This document shows positions 31,855-43,620 of a stretch of 64,000 nucleotides of DNA, piece after piece. The stretch spans positions 64,694,195 through 64,758,194 of the forward strand of contig CM070562.1 in the NCBI GenBank assembly GCA_036346405.1, read 5' to 3'. Position 1 is the stretch's first letter. Every line of letters begins with the position of its first letter. The notes below the pieces were generated by a model that saw only the letters and a program-made list of their open reading frames with translations, had not been told where the DNA came from and searched no databases. The translations under genes were made by a program, and so were the position numbers. This DNA is from Phyllostachys edulis. Taxonomy: Eukaryota > Streptophyta > Magnoliopsida > Poales > Poaceae.

Positions 31855-33337
31855 ATCTCCCCCTTGATGAACACATTGGCAATTCCCAAAAATGCAAAGT
31901 TTGAGGTTTGAAAAGTAAAAAACTCGACGTTTTCGCACAAAGGCACAACTTGGTCCAAATGCAATAAAAAGCAAGGAAAATGACCAAGCTGGCTCTAGAA
32001 TAGCATAGGCAAGTGAGATACGGCAAAAGACAGTAAGAAAGCTTCAATTTCCAGAAAATTGCAAAATCTCACTTAAGATCCATATGAAAGAATAATTATT
32101 CAATTTGACCTTTGATCATTGTGACGATGCAAGAATTGCAATACAAGTTCAGAATTAGCAATAAGATCACAAAAATGCATACGATATGCTCCCCCTCACT
32201 ATGATCATCAATTTTCATTTTCTTCCTATTTGACCTAAAAGCTCTAAAACACAAACATTTTTACCAATCTTTCTCCCCCTTTGACAATGGATTCATCAAG
32301 GTGCATAGAAGAAGATAGAGCATGAATGAAATGGAAAGGCTGCAATTTATTAATTAATCCATTTTTAGCACAGGGGCCCATGAAAATTATCCAAGAGGAC
32401 TAGACAAGTATTACACCAAGCCATATTATGTGAAGAAGCTATGGTAAATCATGGCAAATCATATATAGCAAAACGAAAGTCAGATGAACAATAATCTGAG
32501 ATTAAATGATCGTCTAGTATGACTAGGTGTTCAAGATTATAGTTTAGCCAAAGGTATCCAAAAATGAGTCAAGCCATGTCAATAAACTAAATGGAACCAA
32601 GAAGCTAAAATTGAGCCAATTTAGAGCGCTATGAGTTCAATGTTGAATCAATTTGTTCAAGCACTTTGAAATTTAGCACATATAGCACTTGCTAAAATTT
32701 ATTTTTGGTTTTATCTTAGTAAAGCAAGTACTGGACTAGGAGCTATCCACAACTGCCTCCTAAGCTTCAACCAATTTTCACAATTTGTTTTGTTTTTAGC
32801 CAAGTGCTAGATCTCAAGCCTTGCTGCGACCATCCCAAGCAAGAAGCTAAAAAGAGTGGTCTAGGTCATCCAAAACTCCCCCTGAGTTCATGCCTAGTGC
32901 AATGGCAAGTCGTCTCATGAGAAAGAATTGGTGAGATCAGTTTTTTCGCACAGAAAAGATTATTTTTCATTTGCTTGACTTAGGAAATAGCATAGCTCAA
33001 TCTAAAACTCAAATTAGATTCAAGACTCAACTTAGCCTATTTGACATGGCATGAATCATGAGAAGATCACTATGGCAAAACTAGTAACAAGATCCAACAA
33101 GTCATGTGTTAATTCAAGTTTTACACATTTAATAGAGCTAGCATGGCAAAAGCTATGCTACACATGGAAAGTCATGATAAACCTAGCAAACTAGCACAAG
33201 ACATGGCAAGGTATAATGAATGAAATCATGTCACACAAGGATAATAAACAAGGCTCCGTGATTTTATATTACAATGCAAGTTGCTGATTTAAAATGCAAT
33301 ATGATACAATGAATGCAAAAGAGCCAACTCCCCCTCA
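31855..33337 (-). promoter_or_regulatory. SIRE-1 post-pol spacer with multiple polypurine tracts
   Basis: Plus-strand CTCCCCCT-type tracts (minus-strand AGGGGGAG) occur at 31857-31865, next to the LTR, and again at about 32189-32197, 32272-32283, 32875-32886 and 33325-33337. Multiple polypurine tracts upstream of the 3' LTR are a known Sirevirus trait. The 1.5-kb spacer has no coding feature that I can support and no sign of an env-like ORF. Confidence 0.75.
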
Positions 33338-33430
33338 AAACAGGCCAAGAGGACTAATAACCCCCAACTCTCCCGGCAAAGAAGCAAAACGAGAAGAATC
33401 AAGAGCCTTAGTGAAAATATCCGCAACCTA

Positions 33431-33622
33431 CTACTCAGACTCTACAAAGTGAAGCACAACATCACCCTTCTCTACATGGTCTCTAAGGAAATGATATTGA
33501 ATGTCAATGTGCTTGGTCCTAGAGTGTTGCACTAGGTTTTTGGCAATGTTTATGGCACTAGTGTTATCACGGAAAAGAAGGACACTATCCAAAAATAACC
33601 CATAATCCTGCAGAGTAGACAA
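33431..33622 (-). pseudogene. SIRE-1 RNase H C-terminal part
   Basis: Reads FRDNTSAINIAKNLVQHSRTKHIDIQYHFLRDHVEKGDVVLHFV. The usual CDNTSAI is changed to RDNTSAI. Upstream, the rest of RNase H (33623-33940) survives only in fragments with stops. Confidence 0.85.
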
Positions 33623-33946
33623 GATCCAGAGAACCTGAGAACAACTACTGGCAGCAGCTACATACTCTGCCTCGGCAGTGGACTATGCAACAGAGGATTG
33701 CTTCCTAGAAGACCAAGAGATAAGAGATGTGCCTAAGAAATGACAAGTGCCAGAAGTAATCTTCCTATCCACTCTACACCCCGCAAAATCAACATCAGAA
33801 AAAACCCGAATGGTGAGAGCAGAATCAGAAGAATACCAGAGTCCAAAATCAAAAGTGTCCTAGAGGTACCTGAAGATGCGACGCACTGCTTGACGATGAG
33901 AGGCACGAGGGGAAGCCTGAAATCAAGCGCACAGACACACGACAAA

Positions 33947-34952
33947 CTATATGTCCGACCTCGACGCCGTGAGGTAGAGAAGAGAGCCAATCATGCTGCG
34001 GTACTCCTTCTGGTCTACTGGCTCTCCATCCTCATCAGAGTCCAGCACGGTGGATGTGGCGATGGGAGTAGACATTGGCCTACTACTTCCCATGTCAAAG
34101 CGCCGAAGAAGGGCCTTGGTGTATTTGCTTTGATGAATGAAGGTGCCTTCTTTCCGTTGCTTGACTTGAAGACCTAGGAAGAAAGTCAGTTCGTCCATCA
34201 TGCTCATCTCGAATTCCCTGCTCATAGAGTCTGAAAATCTGAACACCAAAGCATGAGAAGAACCACCGAATATGATGTCATCCACATAAATCTGAACCAG
34301 TAAGAAATCACTGCCCTGAAGTGAACAAGGTTTTATCTACCATTCCTATTTTGAATTCATTTTTAAGCAGGAAACTCTTAATCCTATCATACCAAGCTCT
34401 AGGGGCTTGGTTCAATCCATACAAGACTTTGGAGAGCTTAAACACATGGTTTGGGAATTTGGGATTTTCAAAACCAAGGGGTTGCTTGACAAAGACCTCT
34501 TCTCCTATAAAACCATTAAGGAAAGCACTCTTGACATCCATTTGAAAAAGCTTAAAGCCCTTAGATGTCGCGAAAGCTAGCAATATGCGAATGGCTTCTA
34601 ATCTAGCTACAGGAGCAAATGACTCTTCAAAGTCTAAGCTTTCTACCTGGGAATATCCTTGAGCTACAAGCCTAGCCTTGTTGCGAACTACCAACCCATC
34701 TTCACTTTGCTTATTTTTGAAAATCCATTTTGTTCCAATAACATTTTGATTAAGTGGAGGTTCAACTAAGGTCCAGATTTGGTTTGTTTCAAAATTTTCA
34801 AGCTCTTCATGCATGGCATTGACCCAAGAGGAATCAGATAAAGCATGGGTGACATCTCGGGGTTCAAAAGACGCGACAAAAGCAGAATGTGCATGAGAAT
34901 CTGGAGAGGTAAACCTGGAGCGAGTGACTCGCTCATGAAGATCCCCAATCAT
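33947..34952 (-). pseudogene. SIRE-1 reverse transcriptase
   Basis: 34952-34308 starts RT with WVNAMHEELENFETNQIWTLV, then GTKWIFKNK, LVAQGYSQVESLDFEESFAPV, FKLFQMDVKSAFLNG and VLYGLNQAPRAWYDR. A frameshift near 34300 separates it from 34285-33947, which continues just past the YVDD site with DDIIFGG, SREFEMSMMDELTFFLGLQV and YRSMIGSLLYLTASRSDI. The YVDD codons lie at about 34275-34290. All RT landmarks are present and only the frame is broken. Confidence 0.85.
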
Positions 34953-35228
34953 CTACTCAGATGGATGCTGTCGCTAAACGTGAAGAGTAGGTCCTGGTGC
35001 AGAAGTGGCCTCTACCTCATGTACTGTGGAGGTAGGAGCAGAGCCACTCGGATCGTCGGTGAAGGTGGGAAGAGGCTGCTCATCAGAAACTGGAGAAGTA
35101 GAAGCAAGCTCTCCAACCACCTCAGAAGTGACTGGAGGATGAATTAGGTCCTCATCCTCAGAGTCGTCGACGAAGATGTTTTTAAACTCAGATACTGCAC
35201 CATCGGGTCTAGTACGTGACTAGCCACA
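34953..35228 (-). pseudogene. SIRE-1 integrase-RT linker
   Basis: About 280 bases of Pro/Ser/Glu-rich coding remnant on the minus strand, bridging integrase and RT. Frames are interrupted and no domain is recognisable. Confidence 0.45.
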
Positions 35229-36416
35229 TCAAAAGTAACCGCAAGTCTCAACAATTTTGTTAGTATCCAAATTAAACACACGATAGCCACGAGAATGAGC
35301 AGGATATCCAAGAAAAATGCCATCAGAACATCTTGATTCAAATTTATCCAAGTTGCCATGTTTAAGAATGAAGCACTTGCAACCAAAAATTTTGAAATGA
35401 GAGACTTTAGGCTTATGACCAAATCTAAGCTGAAAAGAAATCTTGCCTATGACAGATTTCAAGAACACCCTATTAGATACATAACAAGCAGTAGAGATCG
35501 CCTCAGCCCAAAACCTCCGAGGTGTACTATGCTCATCTAGCATGGTCCTGTCCATCTCTACAAGGCTCCTGTTCTTCCTCTCCACAACACCATTCTGCTG
35601 GGGAACTCTAGGTGAAGAGAACTGGTGCTCAAGTCCCCTATCAGTGCAGAAAGTGGCAAATGAAGAGTTCTTGAATTCTGTCCCATTGTCACTCCTAATA
35701 GCTCTCAAAGCTCCAGGAAGATCAACAGCTAGTCTAAGGACCAATTCTCTAAAATAGCCAAAAACCTCATCCTTAGAAACCAGAAAATAAATCCATGAAT
35801 ACCTGGAGAAGTCATTCACAATCACAAGCACATACCATTTTCGTCCTGGAGATTGGACTCTAGAGGGGCCAACTGTATCTAAGTGCAAGAGCTGACCAGT
35901 TCCATCAGTCATCACTAAAGTAAGAGGTGGATGAGAAGCAGAAACCATCTTACCATGTCTATAGGGTGTGCACACAAGGTCTCTTACATTCTTAAGCAAA
36001 AGCAAACCTCTAATCAAGTTCTTGCTACTGACTCTGGTCAAATGGTCAAAGCCTATGTGTTCAAGCCTACGATGCCACAATACTATATCATGATAGTCAG
36101 AAGCCACAAGACATCTAGGACTGAAAGCAGAAGAGACACTGAAATCAGCACAAAAGATCTTCTCAAACCTAGAGATCCCAAAGACAAGCTCACCCGAGGA
36201 GTCTAGAACTCTACACTCACCACTCTTGAATCTTACCTCCAGACCCTCATCAAGAAGCTGAGAAACAGATAACAGATTATACCTCAGCTTACTTACCAAA
36301 GCGACGTCCTTAAGCATGAACTTGTTATTGACTCCCACTGTGCCCTTGGCTGTCACAGTCCCGGTAGAAGCATCCCCAAATGTGATTAACTCATTGCCGG
36401 TCATTGCCGGATGCAC
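35229..36416 (-). pseudogene. SIRE-1 protease tail, GAG-pre-integrase and integrase
   Basis: A 395-residue open frame, the longest in the window. It opens in the protease tail (GNELITFGDASTGTV; KFMLKDVALVSKLRYNLLSVSQL). GAG-pre-integrase is LWHRRLEHIGFDHL with the zinc motif degraded (VCTPYRHGK). Integrase shows HLDTVGPSRVQSPG, YVLVIVNDFSRYSWIYFL, AIRSDNGTEFKNSSF and PQQNGVVERKNRSLVEM, so all three catalytic acids (D, D, E) remain. The C-terminus has SDGIFLGYPAHSRGYRVFN. The protease active site lies upstream, in broken sequence. Confidence 0.9.
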
Positions 36417-36711
36417 GTGTGAGGGAGGAGAACCATCTAGAATCTTCAGTCATGTGTCGAGAATACCCAGAGTCAACAAGCCAAATGTCCTCCTTCCTCC
36501 CACGACGGACCTACAGGGCAAAAGTAGGGAACATCTGTGCCTCGGTACTAGGGTTAGTGATAAAAGATTTGGGAATCCAATACTGAGCCACACGATGCTT
36601 AGGAACAGCAGAAAAAGCATCAATAAAATGGTTAGAGGGATAATCATAAGAACGCACACGAGCAACACCTAGACCTCTCCGAATTGACCTATCAAAAGAT
36701 CGATACTTCCC
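36417..36711 (-). pseudogene. SIRE-1 gag-protease junction
   Basis: Degenerate coding remnant between the second zinc knuckle of gag and the protease tail. The region expected to carry the catalytic DSG of protease has stops and no clear motif. Confidence 0.45.
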
Positions 36712-37986
36712 CTATCTAGATGTTACCCGTGGTCTCTCCTCACGATATCCTAACCCAAAATGTTGCCTAGAGCCACCAAAAGAGTCAAAGAAGTCATCTA
36801 CGAACCTAGGCCTATGTCTAGTAGGAAAGACAGGCTGCCTGGCTCTAGAGACTGTCACAGATGAGGGAACTCCTCTAATGGTCCTCAAGACACTCATCCT
36901 CTCCTTCCTCTCAATCTTGGCTCTACGGAAGCAGAACTCAACGATGTGGCCATTCTTCTTGCATAAGGTGCAATGGTACTTGACCTTTTGAGGGGTCTGA
37001 CCTGATGAAGTAGAAGCACCTATCTTGCTTGAAGGGGTTTGGACAAAATCTGCAGATCTAAAGACTACCTTAGATGGCTCAGGGGGTTCTACCTCGAACA
37101 TGCCACTCTCAACAGCTCTCACAATCTTAGGTGGATGGTTCTTGGAATGCTCTAGGGAATTAAAACCTAGACCACTTTTCTTCACGCTCACCTTAGATTG
37201 GTCGAGGATCATGTTGAGGTTCTTCTTCCCACTAGAAAATCTCTCAAGGGTCTTTTTGAGGTAGTCATTTTCTTTGGCTAGATCCTTACAGGTGACACAC
37301 TTATTCGACTTGATTGTCCTAGCAAGCTTTTCTTTAACAAGAGCTACTTCAATCTTTAAAGCCTCACAAGACACACAAGATGCATTCTTAATCATACTCA
37401 CTTGCTCTTTGAATTTGACTCTAAACACCTCTTATATCTCATCTAAATTTGTTCCAATTTCAGTACAAAAAGCACAAGAAGCAGAATCAACAACTTTCTT
37501 GGAAACAGTCATGGACATGGATTGTTCAATTTTAGATTTCTCCTCTAGAGTCGTATTCAAAGAATCATTCTCAACTGTGAGTTTAAGACAGTTTTCACAT
37601 GAAGCAGTCTTAGAATAAAGAATCATTTCAGATATTTCCTTCATTTTAATCTTGTTATCCTCACAATGAGAGCAAGTGTGACTAGGATCAAATTTCAGCA
37701 ATTCCTTAGTAGCACTATCTAATTTCAATTCAAGCAAAGCATAATTTGAGCAAGGTGAAGGAATAACATCTACAGCAGTCACATCTAGAGTAATAGCATC
37801 CATATAAGCAGGACTAGATTTGAGAGATTCTAGTTCATCTAGAGCATCTTTAAGTTGATTTGCAACAGAGGAATGAGCAGATTTTAGTTTGGTCAATTCA
37901 TCATGCAAGCTATAGCAAGAATCACAATCATCAGTAGGATTAATGGATTTGAGCCTAACCACTTTTAGGTTCAAGTTATCAATCAT
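36712..37986 (-). pseudogene. SIRE-1 gag C-terminal region: CxxC coiled-coil modules and zinc knuckle
   Basis: Two frames (37986-37432 and 37428-36712), separated by a stop, encode alternating CxxC pairs and heptad-like helices: CDSCYSLHDEL, CSHCEDNKIKM, CENCLKLTVEN, CAFCTEIG, CVSCEALKIEV and CVTCKDLAKEN. After a Lys/Ser linker comes an intact CCHC zinc knuckle, CTLCKKNGHIVEFC, then a basic Arg-rich tail (GYREERPRVTSR). Such long gag extensions are known in Sireviruses. Confidence 0.8.
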
Positions 37987-37992
37987 GTTGTC

Positions 37993-39216
37993 CTATCTCC
38001 TAATCATTTTAGCTTGCCTTTTCAGATTTCGTTCAGCAACAACTAATGCACGTTTCATCTCATCTGGTGAGGGGTATACCTCGTTGGGATCGCTGAAAAG
38101 CTCATCATCGTTGGAGGAGTCGATGTCGTGACTGTTCTTGGCCATGAAGCACATGCCGATGAAGTCCTGGGCCTTCTTCTTGCCATGGGAATCGTCATCT
38201 TCGTCCTCCATCCACGAGTCCACATCGTTCATATCAACATTCTCAAGAGCGACAAGGACCCGGTTGACGAACTTCCTGTGGTTGAGCTTCTTGGCCTTCA
38301 CATCCCGAGCTTGAGGATGCCTCTAGAAGTCCTTCTCCTCCTTGCCCTTCAGCTTGGGGCATTTAGCCCGAATGTGGTTTGGCTCACCACACTCAAAGAA
38401 GGTAACAGGGCTACCTCTCCTTCTGCTCCTCACCTTATTGTAGGCTCTCGTGAATTTTGTGGATAGGAGGGCTAAGTCATCCTCAGGTAGTTTCTCTAGT
38501 TGCTCATCGCTCAAAGAGTGTAAAGTGGACAATGAAAACCTACATGAACCAAAATCCAAAGAATCAGAAGAACTACCCTTCGATGGGTCAACCACTAAAG
38601 CCATCGACTCTGTCTTGGGGAGATGCGAGATGAAGTCAATCTCATGCGTCTTCAACCTTGAGTAGAGCTTATCCATGGTAAGCTCACTCATGACAATGTT
38701 GTCATTGATGGAAGTGATTTTCATCCCCCAAACTCTCACATCAAAAGCACCCAAGAGCTGACGTGCATTTTTAGACTCAGTAAACACAAGATCCACAGCA
38801 CGCAAGTCATGAAGGATTTTGGAAAACCTTCCCGACAACTCATCCAAAGATTCACCAAGCCTTTGTTCGATATTTGAGTATTCTTTCTTAAGCTGGTTCT
38901 GTCTCACTTCCTTGATCGTAGTAGATTCCTCATGGTAATCACAGAGGGTCTTCCAGATCTCATGAGCAGACCTCAAATGAGCGACAGGCTCAAACTTAGA
39001 TCGACTAAGCCCTTGAATCAAGAAGTTTCAAGCCTTGCTATTTGCCTCCACATCTGGAGTGATCACATCATCATTCGCTGGCACAACATAAGGATTTTTG
39101 ACTTTAAGCCAAATTGCGTGCCCTTGAGCCTCGATGTAGGCATGCATGCGAGCCTTCCAAGAAGCAAAATCGACTCCATCAAACATGTGGTTTGGTGGAA
39201 TACTTGTCGACGCCAT
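37993..39216 (-). pseudogene. SIRE-1 gag N-terminal region
   Basis: The minus-strand ATG at 39216 begins MASTSIPPNHMFDGVDFASWKARM, the usual Copia gag start. After a stop near 39028, the frame 39021-38323 holds the UBN2-type capsid domain (AHEIWKTLCDYHEESTTIKEV, LGESLDELSGRFSKILHDL). It ends in a damaged zinc knuckle, FFECGEPNHIRAKC, whose first Cys is Phe. 38301-37993 is an acidic, Asp-rich segment (DSWMEDEDDDSHGKKK) followed by a basic helix. Multiple stops. Confidence 0.85.
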
Positions 39217-39254
39217 GGCTCCTCGATCGTTAAGATCTATGAGAAGAGCTAACT

Positions 39255-39266
39255 GGCTCGATACCA
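39255..39266 (-). promoter_or_regulatory. SIRE-1 primer-binding site
   Basis: The minus strand reads TGGTATCGAGCC two bases after the 5' LTR, close to the initiator-tRNA-Met primer site (TGGTATCAGAGC) used by Copia elements, with an apparent change and deletion. Confidence 0.75.
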
Positions 39267-39268
39267 CT

Positions 39269-40993
39269 TGTAGGACCTGAAGGCGCCTAGAGGGGGTGAA
39301 TAGACGCTTTCTATTTTTCACCTCGATCAACTCAACACTACTTTCACTCCAATAGCTATAAAAGCTATGAAGATCTCAGATATAAGCATAGTGGATGACC
39401 TATGTTGAATCCGATCAAACCCCAAGCAAAAGACCCAAAACACGGAGATCAAACCTCAGTTCGGTCGACCGACGACTATCGCAAGAATCAAACAGATGGT
39501 CGGTCCGACCGCGGCTTACACGCCGTCCGACCGACCTAACCAAAAACAAGGTCGACAAATTTCAAAATCCAAACCGAAAATCAGTCTAACTTTTGATCTA
39601 CACGATGAAACTTGACCAAACTTGAGACACACCTTCCTAAGGATATCAGGAACCTATTGCAAGCAACAATCGTCCAGATCTATGCCAAAGTCCTAACATT
39701 TTTCCATTTGAACGAAGGTGGTTTCAAAACCAGGCAAAAACGAAAACGAGATCTAGAAACTTGCTCGTGGTTGAATGATGATCTAGATGATCCTAGATAG
39801 GTTCCCACATGTCACAGCAAGTAAGATCAAGAGAAGAAACCAAGCAAAAACTCGTGGATCAAAGGATGACTCAAAATGACCAAATAGAGATGAAGAACAC
39901 AAGAAAACTCATATTTGAGAAATCAAGCATAGATTGATTTGAGATTGAAAGGGTTTACAACCACTCCATCCATGGTGGATAAGAGCTCAACCCATGAGCA
40001 CTCACTCAACTCATCTCTCTAAAACCCTAAGCCTCTCCTTTCCTCTCTAAGCCCTAAGACAAACTAGGGTTTTGCAAATGAAGTGCTTGGGGGCTGCTTG
40101 ACAGCACCCCCTCCTATTTATAGAGTGGCCTAGCTTCTAGAAGAGTTAACCCTAATGGGCTCCCGTTAAGGCCCAACACAAACGAGTCACACACGCACGC
40201 ATTTTAAAGTGCCATCTTCATCTTCTCTTGACCTAAACCACTTCTTCATGCATCGTCTCGCGCCATGGTTTAGCCAAAAGGGTCACCAAGGTAGTATTTG
40301 GTGAAATTACCAAAATACCCCTTCTCGGTCCTTCTCCGAAGACCGAGTCCAATCTTTGTGAAGCAATCGCCTGCTTCGCCACTTGTAGGTAGATCAACGG
40401 CTCTCATCATGTTGGCAAGTCTCTCCCGTCCGGCTCCCGCCAAAGCCACCATGGCACTTGCACCGACCCCGCGCCGCTTGATCCAACTAGTCGCACCGAA
40501 CTGCCCGTTCGGTCACCTTTGTCCAATTTGTGCCATGCTTGAATCCATTGACCTCACCCGGCATCCTTGATCGTTCTGGACCTCAGCTCTCCAAGCTTAG
40601 TCCTGATCATCCTCACCGTTGACCGTCGTTGACCTCCAAGCGTCATGCACATCAATAGACAAAGAAATCAATTTCGGGAACAAGTTCTTCACAACTTGAC
40701 CCACGTTAGTGAAAACATGCATCATGCAACACATATGCATAGAAGCCCATGCCTTTAACCTAACCCTAACCCAAATTTCCAAAATGGCCGATGATCAAGC
40801 TAAGTCCGGCCAGATCATTGCTCATCGCGGTCGATCAACCAGCCGGTCTCGACTGCTCAACACGCCATTCTGACCGCTCCTATTCTGATAGCTTTAAAAC
40901 TTCGCCGAAAACGCGTGATTTGACAAACCATCAAAGCCATTGCTAATTGTATCATCATCCTAAGATCATGCACATATCCCCATGATATCCACA
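39269..40993 (-). repeat. SIRE-1 5' LTR (intact length 1,725 bp)
   Basis: On the minus strand it starts TGTGGATATCATGG and ends ...GGTCCTACA. A TATA (CTATAAATAGGAGG) lies at about 40112-40125. Near the outer end (39468-39545) it is rich in short palindromes such as GGTCGACC, GGTCGGTCCGACC and CCGACCGACC. Conserved palindromes in LTRs are known for Sireviruses. Confidence 0.9.
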
Positions 40994-43620
40994 ACCGCCT
41001 TCTCCAGTCGGAGCTGAACATGTTATCTATTGTACTCAACAACAGTAACAATTTGCTCCAAAGCTTTTTGCATAAAGAAATACAATAAGAGGCAAGAAAA
41101 GGCATGTATGTGAATACCGAACGTCAGGTACTTACATTCATGGTCGTTCGAGCAAACGAAGATACTACCATCGTAGGGTTCTTCAGCTCGTCGATCTTCT
41201 GAACTCGGTCCCACCACACCTTTTCGAGATGCTCGTCGTCGAAAACATCCACCCCCCTATTGGGAATGTCCTTAGGGTGAGGAATGCGAGCGCGAGATCT
41301 AAACGCACGAGATCCAACGACGGTAGCAGGAACGAAGAATCCGAAGGAATGGTCGAAGAAATCGGACCCTTCTTCTTCTTCGGTGGTAAAGGCATCAGAA
41401 GCTTGACCTTGGGAGCTAGGAGGATCATCTGCAATGATTTCCTTCCCGGCGCGGTGATCGAGTGCTTCACTCCCATGGCTGGATGCCTCCGTCGCTACCT
41501 CTACCATTTTTACTTCTAGATCCACGACCACCTCAGTGGTCGTAGCCGCTTCAGCAAAAACGACACCTTCAACCACTCGGACGATGGATGATCCTTCATC
41601 CATCGCCACCGTCATCTCTCTGACTGCCGGAGAAATAGCAATGGGTTCTTCAATAGGAACGTCCTTAAGGGTTAAAGGAGTCGAGCTAAGAACACAAAAA
41701 AGGAAACATGTTAGATGGTAAAAAGCAAAAGGTAAATGATGTTCTTACAATTTTGTCTTTCTACATACCTTCTTGTGCCGGACTTGATCTTAAATTTGGA
41801 AGAAACCTTCTTTAAGAAAGATTTCTTTGACTTCTTCTCAACCACGTCTGGTCAAGACTCGAGTTGAGGAATGGCCATGACCTGACCACGTCTGGTCGTG
41901 GGTCTTGAACAAGCACCACTGCTCCTTGAGCCTCCTAGCTCTCCGGATGGTCGAGACCTGTCTCGACCACCTCAAGGGCAGCACTGCCCTCGACCACAAG
42001 TACTGCTGGTGCAGTAGTTTCCTTCACAAAAGATATAAAACTCTTCTAGTTCTCCTTTTCTAATCGCTTGATAAAGCCACAAGAGGCAGAAACTACGAAA
42101 TTCTTGTTGTCATAATAAAAGGGTACCTTGATCTTGGGGGCTCTGGGCTTGAGAGCATTGATGTTCACTTCGATCGCCCTTGCCTCCTCTGCGGCAGCCA
42201 TGTCTGTAGCAAATTTTGCAAAAGGCGCGGACGAAGTAGCGGTGCTCGAACTTGCGCCTCCCTTGTCGGCGACTTGAACAAGCCGACGCTTTTTTGCCAG
42301 AGGGGTATCAACCTGCTCCTCTACCGTGCCAACAACATAAGTACGACTTCTTCATCGTCCCGACGATTCTCCATGCCTACTATCTGCAGAAATCAGAAAG
42401 AGAGATATTACAAAGTAGTCTTAAGTCTTTCTACGACCATCATCTTGTCGTAAGTCTTTCTACGACAACCCCCTGGTCGTAAGATTTTCTACGACCAGTA
42501 TCTAGTCGTAAGTTCTTCTACGACTACAAGATCCTAAAGATGAAATCAACTGTTGATTACCTTTAGGCGCTCTATTTTGTCCTCTGCGGACAGGACCACC
42601 AAGATTTGAGGAGCCGCCACATTTGGTGGTGGGGACTTCTCACAAATGAGCTTGACTCAAGCGTCAATCTCCTCTTGCAGAAGCAAGTAAACTTTCAATA
42701 AGCCAAGTCCAAAATTAACAGAAAGAAGGCTAAGGCTGGGAGTTTACTTACCTTCCTCGTAGTCTCTAGTTGAGTCTTGCAGCCCTGAATACCTCCACAT
42801 GGGATGAGCCCTCTTCTTCAGAGGGCTAATGCGGCGCGAGATAAAATCCTTCACCACATGCCATCTAGTGAGCCCCTCTTCCTTGAAGTCTTTGATGGCT
42901 TGAATGAAGGGGGCGATCCGACCGAGATCCTTGGAAGTCGAATCCCAAGTAGACATCTTCTCGGCCAGCTTTCGAACGAAGGAGAGGCTGTCCTCATTGG
43001 TTATCTTCCAATGGAACCACCTCTTTTTCCATCCCGACCACGACGACCGGGTAAACATCTGAATGTACTCCTTCGACTTTCCGTTGTGGAGCTTCAGACT
43101 ACAACTACCGGCGATTCCAGCTAGCCTGGTCATTTCATAGAAGTACTGGAACAACTCCAAGTCGGCCAGAATCCCCAAGTAATCCTCGCACAAGTACACG
43201 AACATGCCCAACAACGTGATAGAATTGGGAACAATGTTCACCAACTCCACACCGAAATGTTCGAGTACAAGGGTGAGGAAAGGGTGAGTAGGCAATCGAA
43301 GGCCACACTCACAGAACGCCTGGAAGACAGGGATTTACCCAATATCCCTCGACGGCCAATGCTGATCAGCAGCCTCGATCCACTTCACGAACTGACTCTT
43401 CGGGATCTTGTCGGCGGCGACCAAAGCCTTGATCTTGGTCGCATCCATCTCCGATTCGGCCCCACTGGGAAGAGGCTCCAACCATCTCTCTCAAGGGTCG
43501 GAGACTTGGATTTGGAAAGATTTCAGGAGAACGCTCAATTTGGTCAACGACGGAGAGCGCAAGAACTTGATGAACAGCAGGAGCGATTTGGGGAAAGGTA
43601 AAAATCCTAACTCTCACCCA
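40994..43620 (-). pseudogene. Tat-2 antisense ORF, main part with 'putative gypsy-type transposon' domain
   Basis: The best exon is 43295-42744 (183 residues): LEHFGVELVNIVPNSITLLGMFVYLCEDYLG, LFQYFYEMTRLAGIAG, SSWSGWKKRWFHWKI and WHVVKDFISRRISPLKKRAHPMWRYSGLQ. It is homologous to Tat-1 2650-3105 and longer. 41615-41124 is an acidic Val/Glu/Ser-rich stretch. 43366-43600 is probably the start. The region between (41700-42740) is broken and holds a hairpin array, possibly in an intron. Role unknown. Confidence 0.65.
42445..42526 (+). repeat. Second hairpin array of the Tat family (three intact copies)
   Basis: Inverted repeats at 42445-42468 (TTGTCGTA/TACGACAA), 42473-42498 (CTGGTCGTA/TACGACCAG) and 42503-42526 (TAGTCGTA/TACGACTA), about 29 bp apart. 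A degenerate copy precedes them at 42416-42438. Stem changes are compensated between arms, as in the LTR array. Confidence 0.9.

Larger units (their letters stand above)
30448..40993 (-). mobile_element. SIRE-1: SIRE/Maximus-lineage Copia element, reverse strand
   Basis: Two related LTRs flank a minus-strand gag-protease-integrase-RT-RNase H body. Long LTRs (1.7 kb intact), a long gag with coiled-coil extensions, a long spacer after pol, and repeated polypurine tracts ending in AAGGGGGAGAT before the 3' LTR all fit Sireviruses. The 3' LTR (left) lacks about 320 bp at its outer end, so no target duplication is seen. The element is embedded in the Tat-2 antisense ORF. Confidence 0.85.
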
